From Salinibacter sp. 10B (GTDB lineage Bacteria > Bacteroidota > Rhodothermia > Rhodothermales > Salinibacteraceae): 64,000 bases of DNA. The DNA lies in contig NZ_MQWC01000004.1 in assembly GCF_002954405.1 (NCBI RefSeq), positions 3,762,613 to 3,826,612 of the forward strand. Reading direction: 5' to 3'. The notes below the pieces were generated by a model. That model ran no database searches and had not been told where the DNA came from. It worked only from the letters and a program-made list of their open reading frames with translations. This document shows, in pieces, positions 18,701 through 27,462 of this stretch. The position numbers were made by a program, and so were the translations under genes. The first letter of the stretch is position 1, and every line of letters starts with the position of its first letter.

Positions 18701-20263
18701 TTAGCCATTGTCGGCGGGCTTGCGCAGGCTCGTGACATCCACAAAGCCCTGCGGCAGGCGCACAAGGACGCGGAATGCTTCTCCAGGTGGAATCTCGCCA
18801 TACACCTCCTGGAAAGTCTCCACGTCTGGGGTGGGCTTCCCTGCGATCTCGATGATCACCTGGCGCGGGCTCAGCCCCGAGTTGCGGATCATTGGATTGG
18901 ACCGGTCGACATCCGTAACCACCACTCCGTCGGTGTCGTCAAACCCGAGCTGACGGGCAATCTCCGGCGTGATGTTTCGGATGGACAACCCGAGTTCGTT
19001 CATGAGCTGGTCTTGAGACGGGGCGCTGTCTTCGCCTCCTCCGTCCGATCCCCCGGTGTTCGCCGCACCGAGCGTCACGTTGATTTCGCGGATTTCCCCG
19101 TTCCGACTAATCGTCAACGTCACCTCGTCGCCCGGTTGCATGCTGGCGACCCGGTTGCCGATTTGGAGATGGTTTTGAAGGGACTCCCCGTTGATCGACG
19201 TGACGACATCGCCCGCCTGCAGACCTGCCTCGTCGGCCGGAGAGCCATCCTCGACGCTTCCGATGACGGCGGCCCCGCTCGGCAGGTCTTCGTTCTTGAT
19301 GAGAGACTGAGAGGCAGGTCCGTACCGGACGCCGAGACGAGCGCGTTGCACCTCGCCCTGCTCGATAATCTGAGTGGCGACGCGCTTCACGGTATTGGCG
19401 GGAATGGCAAAGCCGATGCCCTGGTAGCCGCCGGTTTGCGAGGCGATGGCCGTGTTGATGCCCACGAGTTCCCCGTTCAGGTTCACGAGCGGTCCGCCGG
19501 AGTTGCCCGGATTGATGGCGGCGTCGGTCTGAACGAAGTTCTGGACCGGACTAATTTCCCGATCGGACTGACCGCGAGTGGGGCGGCGCTGGCCGGGCGA
19601 GCGCAGCCGCCCGATGGCGCTCACAATGCCGGCCGTGACGCTGTTGTTGAGGTTCTGCGAAAGCGGCGAGCCGAAGGCAAGCACCCACTGCCCGGTTTTG
19701 AGCTGATCGGAGTTCCCGAAGCTCACGGCGGTGAGGCCCTCCGCATCGACCTTAATTACCGCAAGGTCGCTGAAGGGATCGGTGCCCACGATCTTAGCGT
19801 CGTACTCAGTCCCGTCCAGCATCACCACGCTCAGCTCCTCGGCGTTCTCGACTACGTGGTTGTTGGTTATGATGTGACCGTCCGAGCGAATTACGACGCC
19901 GGAGCCAAGGCCCTGCGAGCGAAACTCCCGCTCCGGTCCTCCCGGCCCGCCGAAAAAGTCCTCGAAGGGGGTGCCCTGGAACGGATTGCGCGTTTGGCGC
20001 TCCACGACCTTCTGGGCACGGATCTGAACGACGGCCGGATTGACGGACTCCGCAACCCCGGTAAATGCATTTTGCAGGCTCTGGGGATTCGTATCGGCCG
20101 ACTGCTGGAGGGCCGTTGAGCCGTCAAGGTTTGCGGCCTGTCCCGGCGTGCCGATGGTGTCCCCGAGACCGAACAGGTTGGCCCCGATCGTGGCGAAAAG
20201 AATGCCGGCCAGAAAGGCCCCGCCAACGAAGAGGGCGATTGAGACTTTTCCTTTGGTACTCAT
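18701..20263 (-). CDS. HtrA/DegP-like periplasmic serine protease
   Basis: A 520-residue Do-family protease and chaperone for envelope protein quality control. An N-terminal hydrophobic segment (about 8-32) acts as signal or anchor. The triad is visible: His136 (TNNHVVEN), Asp166 (FSDLAVI) and Ser255 (NPGNSGGP). Two PDZ domains follow, at about 300-400 and 420-510, separated by a Gly/Ser/Glu-rich linker (GGSDGGGEDSAPS). A Q-linker-like insertion sits in the protease L loops around residues 222-236. The length and two-PDZ layout match DegP/DegQ. No sensor kinase of the CpxA type is adjacent. Confidence 0.94.
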   Translation of the reverse strand: MSTKGKVSIALFVGGAFLAGILFATIGANLFGLGDTIGTPGQAANLDGSTALQQSADTNPQSLQNAFTGVAESVNPAVVQIRAQKVVERQTRNPFQGTPFEDFFGGPGGPEREFRSQGLGSGVVIRSDGHIITNNHVVENAEELSVVMLDGTEYDAKIVGTDPFSDLAVIKVDAEGLTAVSFGNSDQLKTGQWVLAFGSPLSQNLNNSVTAGIVSAIGRLRSPGQRRPTRGQSDREISPVQNFVQTDAAINPGNSGGPLVNLNGELVGINTAIASQTGGYQGIGFAIPANTVKRVATQIIEQGEVQRARLGVRYGPASQSLIKNEDLPSGAAVIGSVEDGSPADEAGLQAGDVVTSINGESLQNHLQIGNRVASMQPGDEVTLTISRNGEIREINVTLGAANTGGSDGGGEDSAPSQDQLMNELGLSIRNITPEIARQLGFDDTDGVVVTDVDRSNPMIRNSGLSPRQVIIEIAGKPTPDVETFQEVYGEIPPGEAFRVLVRLPQGFVDVTSLRKPADNG

Positions 20264-20576
20264 AGAGTCGAAACCAAACTTGTTGAGGGAGACGGAAGCA
20301 AAAAGGAGTGCCTGGCCTCATGGCCTGGCCCCCTTCCGTTCATTCCACAGTATCAACGCACGGTCCTCGTAAATTCGTACCGACGAGAATAGTGCAAATG
20401 AGAATAACGGGGAAACCCGTACAAAGATGCCGGTCGACCTCTCAAATGAGAGTAAAGAGAGGAGAGAAGGGCGAGAGGCGTCGGAACGCCGAGGCCTCTC
20501 CATTCCCATATATTCAGAACCCCTCTCCTCTGGTGAAGGGCACAGAGTCGACAGCCCTAGGAAAGCCCGATTGCAT
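20264..20576. other. 313-base intergenic region with an inverted repeat
   Basis: It lies between fumC (ending at 20577) and the htrA start, which both run on the minus strand, so it carries the fumC 3' end and the htrA promoter is not here but upstream. GAGAGGC at 20473-20479 can pair with GCCTCTC at 20494-20500, with an alternative inner stem GGCGT/ACGCC. It may terminate fumC transcription, although no T run follows. Nothing else is recognised. Confidence 0.4.
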
Positions 20577-21983
20577 CTATTCTTCTCCCGGAATCCCCGT
20601 CTCCGTCATTGCCCGCACGTCAAGGTACTCGTCGAGCTCCTCTTCGGAGAGCAGGCCCATTTCCTGCACGACCGTGCGCACGCTCTTGCGCTCCTTCGCG
20701 GCCTTCTTCGCCACCTCGCTGGCCTTGTCGTAGCCGATGGCCGTGTTGAGGGCCGTGGCGATCGACGGATTCAGCTCCAGCAGTTCCTGGCAACGTTCGC
20801 GGTCGGCCTTGATGCCCTCGACGCATTTCGTCCGGAAGGCCTCTACGCTGTTGGCCAACAGCTCGATGCTCTGGAGCATGCCGTGCGCCATGACCGGCAT
20901 CATGACGTTGAGTTCGAAGTTGCCGTGCGTGTTGGCGACAGTGAGCGTCTGATGGTTGCCGGTCACCTGTGCGGCCACCATCATCACCTGCTCGCTCTGC
21001 ACGGGGTTCACCTTGCCCGGCATGATGGACGAGCCCGGCTGAATGACGGGCAGCTTGATCTCTCCGATGCCGCTGGTGGGGCCGCTGGAGAGGAGGCGCA
21101 GGTCGTTGGCAATCTTGAGGAGCGCCGTGGCCAGTGTATTGAGGGCGCCGTGGGCGTCCACGTACAGCTCCTTGCCCGCCTGCTGGGCGAAGTGGTTGTC
21201 GGTCTCGAAGAAGTCGAGTCCCGTCGCGTCCGAGAGCGCCTCCAGCGCCACCTCCGGAAACTCGGTGTGCCGGTTTAGCCCTGTGCCCGTCGCCGTGCCG
21301 CCGAGCGCAACTTCGGCCAGGGAGGCGGAGGCATCTTCAATGCGCGAGATGGACTGCTCGATCTGGGCCGCGTAGCCGCCGAACTCTTGCCCAAGCCGGA
21401 CCGGCGTGGCGTCCATCAAGTGGGTCCGGCCGCTTTTGAGCACGTCGTCAAACTCCTCCGCTTTTGCCTGTAGGGCTTTGTGGAGCGCGTTGAGGGCGGG
21501 GAGCAGCGTCTCCTCCATTCCCATCCGCGCGGCTACGTGCATGGAGGTCGGAATGGTATCGTTGGACGACTGCGACATGTTCACGTCGTCGTTTGGGTGC
21601 ACGGCCTTGCTGCCTCGCTCTTCGCCCATGAGCTCGGAGGCCCGGTTCGCGATCACCTCGTTCGCGTTCATGTTGGTGGAGGTGCCGCTGCCGGTCTGGA
21701 AGATGTCGAGGACGAACTGGTCGTCGTGCGTGCCCTCAATGACCTCCTGGGCCGCCTCTACAACCACCTCGGCGGTGTCGGCATCGAGCAGGCCCAGGCG
21801 TCGGTTGGCCTTCGCGGCGGCCTGCTTGACGTGGCCGAGGGCTTCGATGAAGCGACGGGCAAAGCGGAGGTCGCTGATCGGAAAGTTCTCCTTGGCGCGC
21901 TGCGTTTGGGCGCCGTAGAGGGCATCGGACGGGACCTGGACCTCGCCCAGGGAGTCGCGTTCGTTGCGGTAGTCGGTAGCCAT
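20577..21983 (-). CDS. fumC: Class II fumarate hydratase
   Basis: An iron-independent fumarase that converts fumarate and malate in the TCA cycle. The 468-residue protein has the signature GSSIMPGKVNPV (near residue 317), the SSND motif in SQSSNDTIPTSMHVA (near 136), and TGSGTSTNMNANEV near 97. Its length matches the fumarase C family. Aspartase is the main alternative, but the residue pattern and length fit fumarase better. The start at 21983 gives the expected YRNERDSLGEVQVP N-terminus. Confidence 0.94.
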   Translation of the reverse strand: MATDYRNERDSLGEVQVPSDALYGAQTQRAKENFPISDLRFARRFIEALGHVKQAAAKANRRLGLLDADTAEVVVEAAQEVIEGTHDDQFVLDIFQTGSGTSTNMNANEVIANRASELMGEERGSKAVHPNDDVNMSQSSNDTIPTSMHVAARMGMEETLLPALNALHKALQAKAEEFDDVLKSGRTHLMDATPVRLGQEFGGYAAQIEQSISRIEDASASLAEVALGGTATGTGLNRHTEFPEVALEALSDATGLDFFETDNHFAQQAGKELYVDAHGALNTLATALLKIANDLRLLSSGPTSGIGEIKLPVIQPGSSIMPGKVNPVQSEQVMMVAAQVTGNHQTLTVANTHGNFELNVMMPVMAHGMLQSIELLANSVEAFRTKCVEGIKADRERCQELLELNPSIATALNTAIGYDKASEVAKKAAKERKSVRTVVQEMGLLSEEELDEYLDVRAMTETGIPGEE

Positions 21984-22106
21984 AGAGCAGAGGGGTTGTA
22001 AAAAAGTGCCTGAAGAGACGGACTGTGAATGTCAGCGTTGCAGCATCGAACTTCAACGCTGGTTTTTCTTGCACGTCGAGAGGGGGAGAGGAGGCTCCAG
22101 TCTCCG

Positions 22107-22435
22107 TCAGAGAAATTCGATGGGGCCTTGTATTTCCTCGGGACTCAACGTGCGTTCAATCAGAGCAAGGCCTCGGACCACGGATCCGATATCATTACTC
22201 TGTTTGGCGTAGACAATTCCGGAAGAATCGGACGTGTTGTTCGCTAGGCGGAGGAAGTCATCGTCGTACGTCCCGATGGTTCGGTCCTCGGCTTGAGAAA
22301 TGCGAAATGCTCCTCATCGCTGACGCCGAGCATTTCGGCCTTCACCACCGTAAGCACGTTAACGCCTCACCTCCGGAGCCCAGAAGCGATTGCCGCGGGC
22401 ATGGGGGCGTCAATGAAGGCGCGGTTTTCCACCAC
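22107..22435 (-). pseudogene. Decayed DUF5615 PIN-like toxin gene
   Basis: Read on the minus strand from a GTG at 22435, this region gives FIDAPMPAAIASGLRR, then a TGA at 22367-22369, then GVNVLTVVKAEMLGVSDEEH in the same frame. After a frameshift near 22288-22306 it continues as AEDRTIGTYDDDFLRLANN, SSGIVYAKQSNDIGSVV and LIERTLSPEEIQGPIEFL to a TGA at 22107. Together these match the order of the DUF5615 PIN-like family (ADxxxP start, GVDVxTVxEAGxxGxSDEE middle, TxDxDFxxL end). DUF5615 proteins usually pair with DUF433 antitoxins. With one stop and one frameshift, it is not expected to be functional. The frame of the first part is supported by the alternative 49-codon frame upstream (22410-22559) only weakly. 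Confidence 0.75.
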
Positions 22436-22670
22436 AGGTGCCGGGGGCTTTACACCTCGTTGATCGAGCGATTTCGTCGGCCTGAGTCCGGAAGCGTACT
22501 TCAGAGTCCAGGTTCGTGTAACAGATACGATCGTACGCAGTTGCGGGATCAATACCCATTTTCAGTCTGAAGGGGCACTCGAACCCTCAGGGTGCTGGAC
22601 TCGTAGTTTCGACCGGCAGAAATTTTGACATCCCTCGCTCCACGTTTTCTCATCCCTCGCTTTTACACTC
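22436..22670. other. Upstream flank of the pseudogene, possible antitoxin remnant
   Basis: A short minus-strand frame from an ATG at 22559 ends at 22410, overlapping the pseudogene start, and contains APGTCGGKPRL. This resembles the PGxCGGxPxI segment of DUF433 antitoxins, so part of a cognate antitoxin may have been deleted and fused to the toxin. The match is short and not certain. The remainder up to panC holds the panC promoter and nothing else I recognise. Confidence 0.25.
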
Positions 22671-23552
22671 ATGGACCTTATTCGTACGGTCGACGGCATG
22701 CAGGACCACGCGGATGTGGCGCGATCGAAGGGGCAGACCCTTGCGCTCGTTCCCACGCTCGGGGCCCTGCACGAAGGGCACCTGGCGCTTGTCCGCCGGG
22801 CCCTGAAGGAGGCCGACCACGTGACCGTCTCGGTGTTCGTGAATCCGACTCAGTTTGGGCCAGACGAAGACTACGACGAGTATCCTCGGGATTTGGAGGG
22901 GGATCGGGACAAACTGGAGGCATTGGGGGTGGATGTGCTTTTCGCTCCCTCAGTGGCGGAGATGTATCCCTATGCGGACGACGAGGCGCTGGCGGGGCCG
23001 TTGTCGTGGGTGGAGGTGGAGCACCTGGATCAGCACCTGTGCGGGGCATATCGCGAGGGACACTTCCGGGGCGTGACTACGGTCGTTACGAAGCTCTTTC
23101 ACGCCTGCAAGCCGGACATCGGCGTCTTCGGCAAGAAGGACGCGCAGCAATACGTTATCCTCAAGCATCTGGTGGAGGACCTGCTTCTCGATATCGACAT
23201 CGTGGGTGTACCCACGGTGCGGGAGGCCGATGGGCTCGCCCAGTCGTCTCGAAACGCCTATCTGAGCGAGACGGAACGGGAGCAGGCGACGGTCTTGTAC
23301 GACGCCGTGTCGGCGGCCGAAGAGGCGATTCAGGGGGGGGAACAGGACGCCCAAGCGGTTGTTCGAGCGATGGATAATATCCTCGTAACGGCCCCCGACG
23401 GGGAGGTCGAGTACGCGGAGGTCGTGGATGCCCACACGCTTCAGCCCGTCGAGCACCTCGCGCCGGGGCAAGACGTTCTTGCCGCCGTGGCCGTCTATTT
23501 TGGCGAGACGCGCCTCATCGACAATGCGTTCGTGGAGGTGCCGTCCGCCTAA
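22671..23552 (+). CDS. panC: Pantothenate synthetase (pantoate-beta-alanine ligase)
   Basis: Joins pantoate and beta-alanine with ATP to make pantothenate for coenzyme A. The 293-residue protein has the nucleotide-binding LVPTLGALHEGHLALVRRA segment near residue 26 (the usual PTMGALHEGH with Thr-Leu in place of Thr-Met), FVNPTQFGPDEDYDEYPR near 60, KDAQQYVILK near 158 and DGLAQSSRNAYLS near 185. The next gene, panD, makes the beta-alanine substrate, so the two form a pathway pair with a 169-base gap. Confidence 0.96.
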   Translation: MDLIRTVDGMQDHADVARSKGQTLALVPTLGALHEGHLALVRRALKEADHVTVSVFVNPTQFGPDEDYDEYPRDLEGDRDKLEALGVDVLFAPSVAEMYPYADDEALAGPLSWVEVEHLDQHLCGAYREGHFRGVTTVVTKLFHACKPDIGVFGKKDAQQYVILKHLVEDLLLDIDIVGVPTVREADGLAQSSRNAYLSETEREQATVLYDAVSAAEEAIQGGEQDAQAVVRAMDNILVTAPDGEVEYAEVVDAHTLQPVEHLAPGQDVLAAVAVYFGETRLIDNAFVEVPSA

Positions 23553-23721
23553 GAGTACCTCAGTGGAGTCGCCTCATGATTTCAAGATTGGAGCGACGGA
23601 TGGTGATCATTTGAATCGGCATCACCGGTTTTGGTAGGGGGCTAAGTTCGAGGTAGCTTCGCAGAGGCATTCTAAAGAGCTGTTCGCCGACGATTGTCAA
23701 ATCCGACATTCTGGTGTTCGC

Positions 23722-24162
23722 ATGACCATTACGATGTTCAAGTCGAAGCTCCACCGGCTTCGCGTCACACAGGCCGATCTCTACTACGAAGGGTCGATTA
23801 CGATCGACGAGGAGCTGCTCGACACAGCCGGCATCTTGCCCTACGAAAAGGTGCAGGTCGTAAATGTCAACAATGGGGAGCGGCTTGAAACGTACACCAT
23901 CCCGGGCGATCCCGGCGAGCGCACTGTTTGTCTCAATGGGCCCGCAGCCCGTCTTGCCGCTCCGGGAGACCAGGTCATCGTTATTGCCTACGCCGACCTT
24001 ACCCCGAATGAGGCGCAAGGGCATCATCCGCGCGTCGTTCTCGTTGATGAGGACAACAACGTCAAGGAGACGCAGACCCTGGACGTGAGTCCGGGCGACA
24101 CCGACATTACGCCCGAGGAAGCCCCCGACGAGGACGGATGGGAGGACGTGTTGATTGCGTAA
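23722..24162 (+). CDS. panD: Aspartate 1-decarboxylase (pyruvoyl-dependent)
   Basis: Makes beta-alanine from aspartate for pantothenate synthesis, partnering with panC immediately upstream. The 146-residue protein contains the self-cleavage site Gly24-Ser25 in YYEGSITID; Ser25 becomes the pyruvoyl group. The [17 protein letters not shown]-terminus, INGERLETY-like [13 protein letters not shown] and [13 protein letters not shown] match the family. A C-terminal acidic tail of about 25 residues is longer than usual. Confidence 0.94.
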   Translation: MTITMFKSKLHRLRVTQADLYYEGSITIDEELLDTAGILPYEKVQVVNVNNGERLETYTIPGDPGERTVCLNGPAARLAAPGDQVIVIAYADLTPNEAQGHHPRVVLVDEDNNVKETQTLDVSPGDTDITPEEAPDEDGWEDVLIA

Positions 24163-24230
24163 GGCGTGACACGTGGTAAATGAAGCGTGATCCGTGATTG
24201 TCAGATCTCGTCAGGCAATCCCCTCACGCA

Positions 24231-27200
24231 TCAGCTGTTCACCACCGATCGGGACATCTCACGTCCCCACGTGCGCAGGTCGTCGAAGAAGAGGTAGACG
24301 GCAGGAAGGATGACGAGCGTGATGACAGTCGAGAAGGCCAGTCCTCCGACGATTGCCCGGGCCATCGGGAAGTAGGCCGGACCGTCGCCGCCCACCTGCG
24401 TCGTGCCCAGGCACAGCGGAATGAGGCCGAGGATGGTCGTTGCGGCCGTCATCAGGATGGGGCGCATGCGCTCCTGTGCCGCCTGCACGATCGCGGCGTG
24501 CCGCTGCTGCCCCGCCCGGCGGAGCGTGTTGATATGGTCGATGAGCACGATGGCGTTGTTCACGACAATGCCGATGAGGATGAGCACGCCGATCCACGCC
24601 ATGATAGAAAGGGCGGTGTTCGTTGCCAGGAAGAACCAGAAGACGCCTACGATGGCGAACAGAATGGAGGTCCAGATGGCGGCAGGGTGGATGAGAGACT
24701 CGAAGAGCGAGGCCATGACGAGGTAAATGAGCGCCAGGGCCAGAAGCAGGTTCATCATCATGGTGGCCTGTTGCTCCTCTTCCCGTTGTGTGCGCTCGCC
24801 GAATCCCCACGAGTAGCCGGTGGGCAGCTCCAGGTTGCCAAGCACGGCAGAGAGGCGCCCCTGCGCTTCGTCCCGTGTCAGGCCGTCGAGTCCTGCCGTC
24901 ACGCCGACGGTGGTGGCGCGGTTTTCCCGCTGGATCGACCGAGGGCCTCGGTGGACTTCCAGGTCGGCCACGGCCCCAAGGGGAAGCGGCCTGTTTTCTG
25001 GGCCTTGCAGCGAAAGGGTGTGCAGTTGCTCCATCGTTTGTCGGTCGGCGTCCTGGAAGCGGAGGCGCATCTCCACCTCTCCGGTCGGGGTGCGGAAGCG
25101 GCGGAGCGGCTGCCCACGCAGGGCGACGGCCACCGTTTGTCCCACTGCGTCGCTTGACAAGCCGTGCCGGTGCGCTCGCTGTTGGTCGACCCTCACGCGC
25201 ACTTCCTTTTCGCCCTGCCGCGCCTCCGAGCGCACGTCCTGAAGACCGTCCACTGTGGAAATCTGCCGGGCCACCTCGTCGGCCAGATCTGCGAGCACGT
25301 CGCTAGAGGGACCGCGGAGCGTGAGGCGGATGGACGCGCCCGAATTGTCGTTTTCCCAGGTAAACGACGGCTGGGCGATCGCAAGCTTCGGCAGCTCGGT
25401 GCGGACCTGCTCCTGAATTTCATCTACCGTTCGCCGGCCGGTCTCGGTGAGGAGGATTGTGGACTGGGCGTGGTCGGCGCGGTAGTAGCTGTAGACGGAC
25501 GCAATTTCGAGGGTGTCCCGGTTCGTAAACAGGTATTCTTCCACTCGATCGACGGCGTCCTCCACGCGCTCCACCGTATACGTGTCGGTCACGTGGTAGA
25601 AGAGCCGGATTTCGCGCTCGGTGTTGTCGTTGGGGAAGAAGTCCTGGGTCACGAACATCCCGGGGATGGCCACGCTCAGCAGGAGGAGGAGAATGAGGAG
25701 CCCGGCCACGCCGCGGCGACGGAGCAGTCGGTCGAGCAGTGCGCCGTACCAGGCCGTGAGTCCCTGCAACCATTGGGCCTCCTCGTCCTTTTCGTCGGGG
25801 GGATGCAGGCGAGCCGTGAGCAGCGGCACCACCGTCAGCGAGATCAAGAGCGACACGCCCAGCGCCACACAGATGGAAACGGAGACGTGCTTTAGGAAGA
25901 GCGCCACCTGATCGGTCTGGCTCACGATCATCGGAGCGAAGACAATGGCGGTCGTGAGCGTTCCGGCCGTTACGGCCATGGCCACCTCCTTCACGCCCCG
26001 CAGCGTCGCGCCCACGTGATCCTCCGGCGTGAGGCGCTGATGTCGGTGGATGTTTTCGGTGACCACGACGGCGTTGTCCACTAGCATGCCTACTGCCAGC
26101 ATGAGGCCCATCAGACTGAGGACGTTCAGCGTGAAGCCCATGAAGTAGAGCGCGCCCACGGTGACGAGGAGGGAGATGGGGACGGCGAGCGCCACGATCA
26201 TTGTGGTGGAGAGGCGGCGGAGGAAGAGGTAGAGTACCATGATGGCAAAGACGCCGCCGAGCAGCCCTGCCATCACGAGATCGTAAAGCGACGAGGTGAT
26301 GCCGTCCGCGCTGTTGTCCATTACGTAGACGCTGATGCCCTTCATTTCGGGATCGTCCCGCAACTGTTGGATTGAGGCCTCCACGGCCCGGCCTACGGCC
26401 ACGGTGTTTGCTCCTGCCTCCTTCGACACGTTCAGCCCCACGGCATAGGAGCGGTCCAGGTGGCGTCCGTGGTCCAGTTCGGGCGTTTCCAGCGCCACAG
26501 TGGCCACGTCCTTCAGCCGCACGCCGCTGTTTGTGACCACGAGATTTCGGATTTCGTCTAGTGTCGTAAGCTCGGTGGCGGGCCGTACCGTGTAGCGCCG
26601 TCCGCCGTCCGTCACCCGCCCGGCCGTGACGGACGAGCCGCTTTCTCGCAGCATCGTCATGAGTTCGACCAGGTTGACGCGGTGGGCAGCCACGCGGTCC
26701 GACAGTAGATCAATGCGCACCTCGCGCGGGGCCACACCGTAGAGGTCGACCTTCGAAATCCCCTCGATTCGCTCCAGTCGACGCTTGATTTTCCGGTTTA
26801 ACAGTTCGTAGGCGCCGGACAGATCCCGGTCCGACGAAATGCGGACCTGGAGAATGGGCATGTCGCTCGTCGAAAACTGGCCCACGAAGATGCGCTGGAC
26901 GTCGCGGGGGAACTGGTCGCGCACGCCGTCGAGCTTTTCGCGCACCTCGATGGCCTTCAGGTTCGTGTCGGTGCCGAAGGCAAACTCCAGTTGCAGGCTG
27001 GCCTGGTTGGGGCTAGAGGTGGAGGACATCCGTTTCACGTCCGTGAGCGTGGCCAGGGCCTCCTCCGCGGGCCGCGTGATTTGGCGCTCCACTTCCTCGG
27101 GGGTAGAGCCGGGGTACGGAATGTTGACCCAGAGCACCGGCACGTCAAACGCCGGGAAGAGCTCCAGCGGGATGAGGCGCGTGGAGAGGCCGCCAATCAC

Positions 27201-27266
27201 GACGAGGCACAGAAAGACCATCATCGTGGTGACGGGGCGGCGAAGGGCGAGACGGGGGAGATTCAT
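24231..27266 (-). CDS. RND-family efflux pump, inner-membrane subunit (second of two)
   Basis: A 1011-residue resistance-nodulation-division transporter of the AcrB/HAE1 type, driven by the proton gradient. N-terminal membrane helix 1 (PVTTMMVFLCLVVIGGL) is followed by a large periplasmic loop (PGSTPEEVERQIT), a cluster of helices, a second loop and another cluster ending near 1005. The helix-4 motif reads VGMLVDNAVVVTEN, with Asp-Asn where AcrB has Asp-Asp. It follows the other RND gene by 196 bases on the same strand. Substrate is unknown; drug or metabolite efflux is likely, and the low similarity to CusA-type metal pumps argues against heavy metals. Confidence 0.88.
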   Translation of the reverse strand: MNLPRLALRRPVTTMMVFLCLVVIGGLSTRLIPLELFPAFDVPVLWVNIPYPGSTPEEVERQITRPAEEALATLTDVKRMSSTSSPNQASLQLEFAFGTDTNLKAIEVREKLDGVRDQFPRDVQRIFVGQFSTSDMPILQVRISSDRDLSGAYELLNRKIKRRLERIEGISKVDLYGVAPREVRIDLLSDRVAAHRVNLVELMTMLRESGSSVTAGRVTDGGRRYTVRPATELTTLDEIRNLVVTNSGVRLKDVATVALETPELDHGRHLDRSYAVGLNVSKEAGANTVAVGRAVEASIQQLRDDPEMKGISVYVMDNSADGITSSLYDLVMAGLLGGVFAIMVLYLFLRRLSTTMIVALAVPISLLVTVGALYFMGFTLNVLSLMGLMLAVGMLVDNAVVVTENIHRHQRLTPEDHVGATLRGVKEVAMAVTAGTLTTAIVFAPMIVSQTDQVALFLKHVSVSICVALGVSLLISLTVVPLLTARLHPPDEKDEEAQWLQGLTAWYGALLDRLLRRRGVAGLLILLLLLSVAIPGMFVTQDFFPNDNTEREIRLFYHVTDTYTVERVEDAVDRVEEYLFTNRDTLEIASVYSYYRADHAQSTILLTETGRRTVDEIQEQVRTELPKLAIAQPSFTWENDNSGASIRLTLRGPSSDVLADLADEVARQISTVDGLQDVRSEARQGEKEVRVRVDQQRAHRHGLSSDAVGQTVAVALRGQPLRRFRTPTGEVEMRLRFQDADRQTMEQLHTLSLQGPENRPLPLGAVADLEVHRGPRSIQRENRATTVGVTAGLDGLTRDEAQGRLSAVLGNLELPTGYSWGFGERTQREEEQQATMMMNLLLALALIYLVMASLFESLIHPAAIWTSILFAIVGVFWFFLATNTALSIMAWIGVLILIGIVVNNAIVLIDHINTLRRAGQQRHAAIVQAAQERMRPILMTAATTILGLIPLCLGTTQVGGDGPAYFPMARAIVGGLAFSTVITLVILPAVYLFFDDLRTWGREMSRSVVNS

Positions 27267-27462
27267 CGGTCGTTAGGGTTGGCCTGACGATCCTGCCATA
27301 CAGGAGACGGAGCCGGGTGTAGGAAAAGGCGTGAGTGTGGGCGTGTGTGGGTATGGGCGTGATCTAGGAACGGAGGAGATTCTTTCCGGACGTAGGCGAT
27401 TCCACCAGTGGTCGTAGAGGCACGCCGCTAGCGTGTCGACCGATAACAATGGAAATCGCCGA

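Noticed and set aside
22025-22570. Plus-strand frame of 181 codons
   Set aside because: It is antisense to the DUF5615-like pseudogene and has Cys/Arg/Ser-rich non-coding composition.
22570-22615. tRNA-like 3' segment on the minus strand (GGGTTCGAGT with GAGTCCAG)
   Set aside because: The T-arm flanks do not pair and no acceptor, D or anticodon stem could be assembled.
24198-25157. Long plus-strand frame across the end of an RND gene
   Set aside because: It is antisense to a clear RND transporter; its composition is His/Gly/Arg-rich and without family resemblance.
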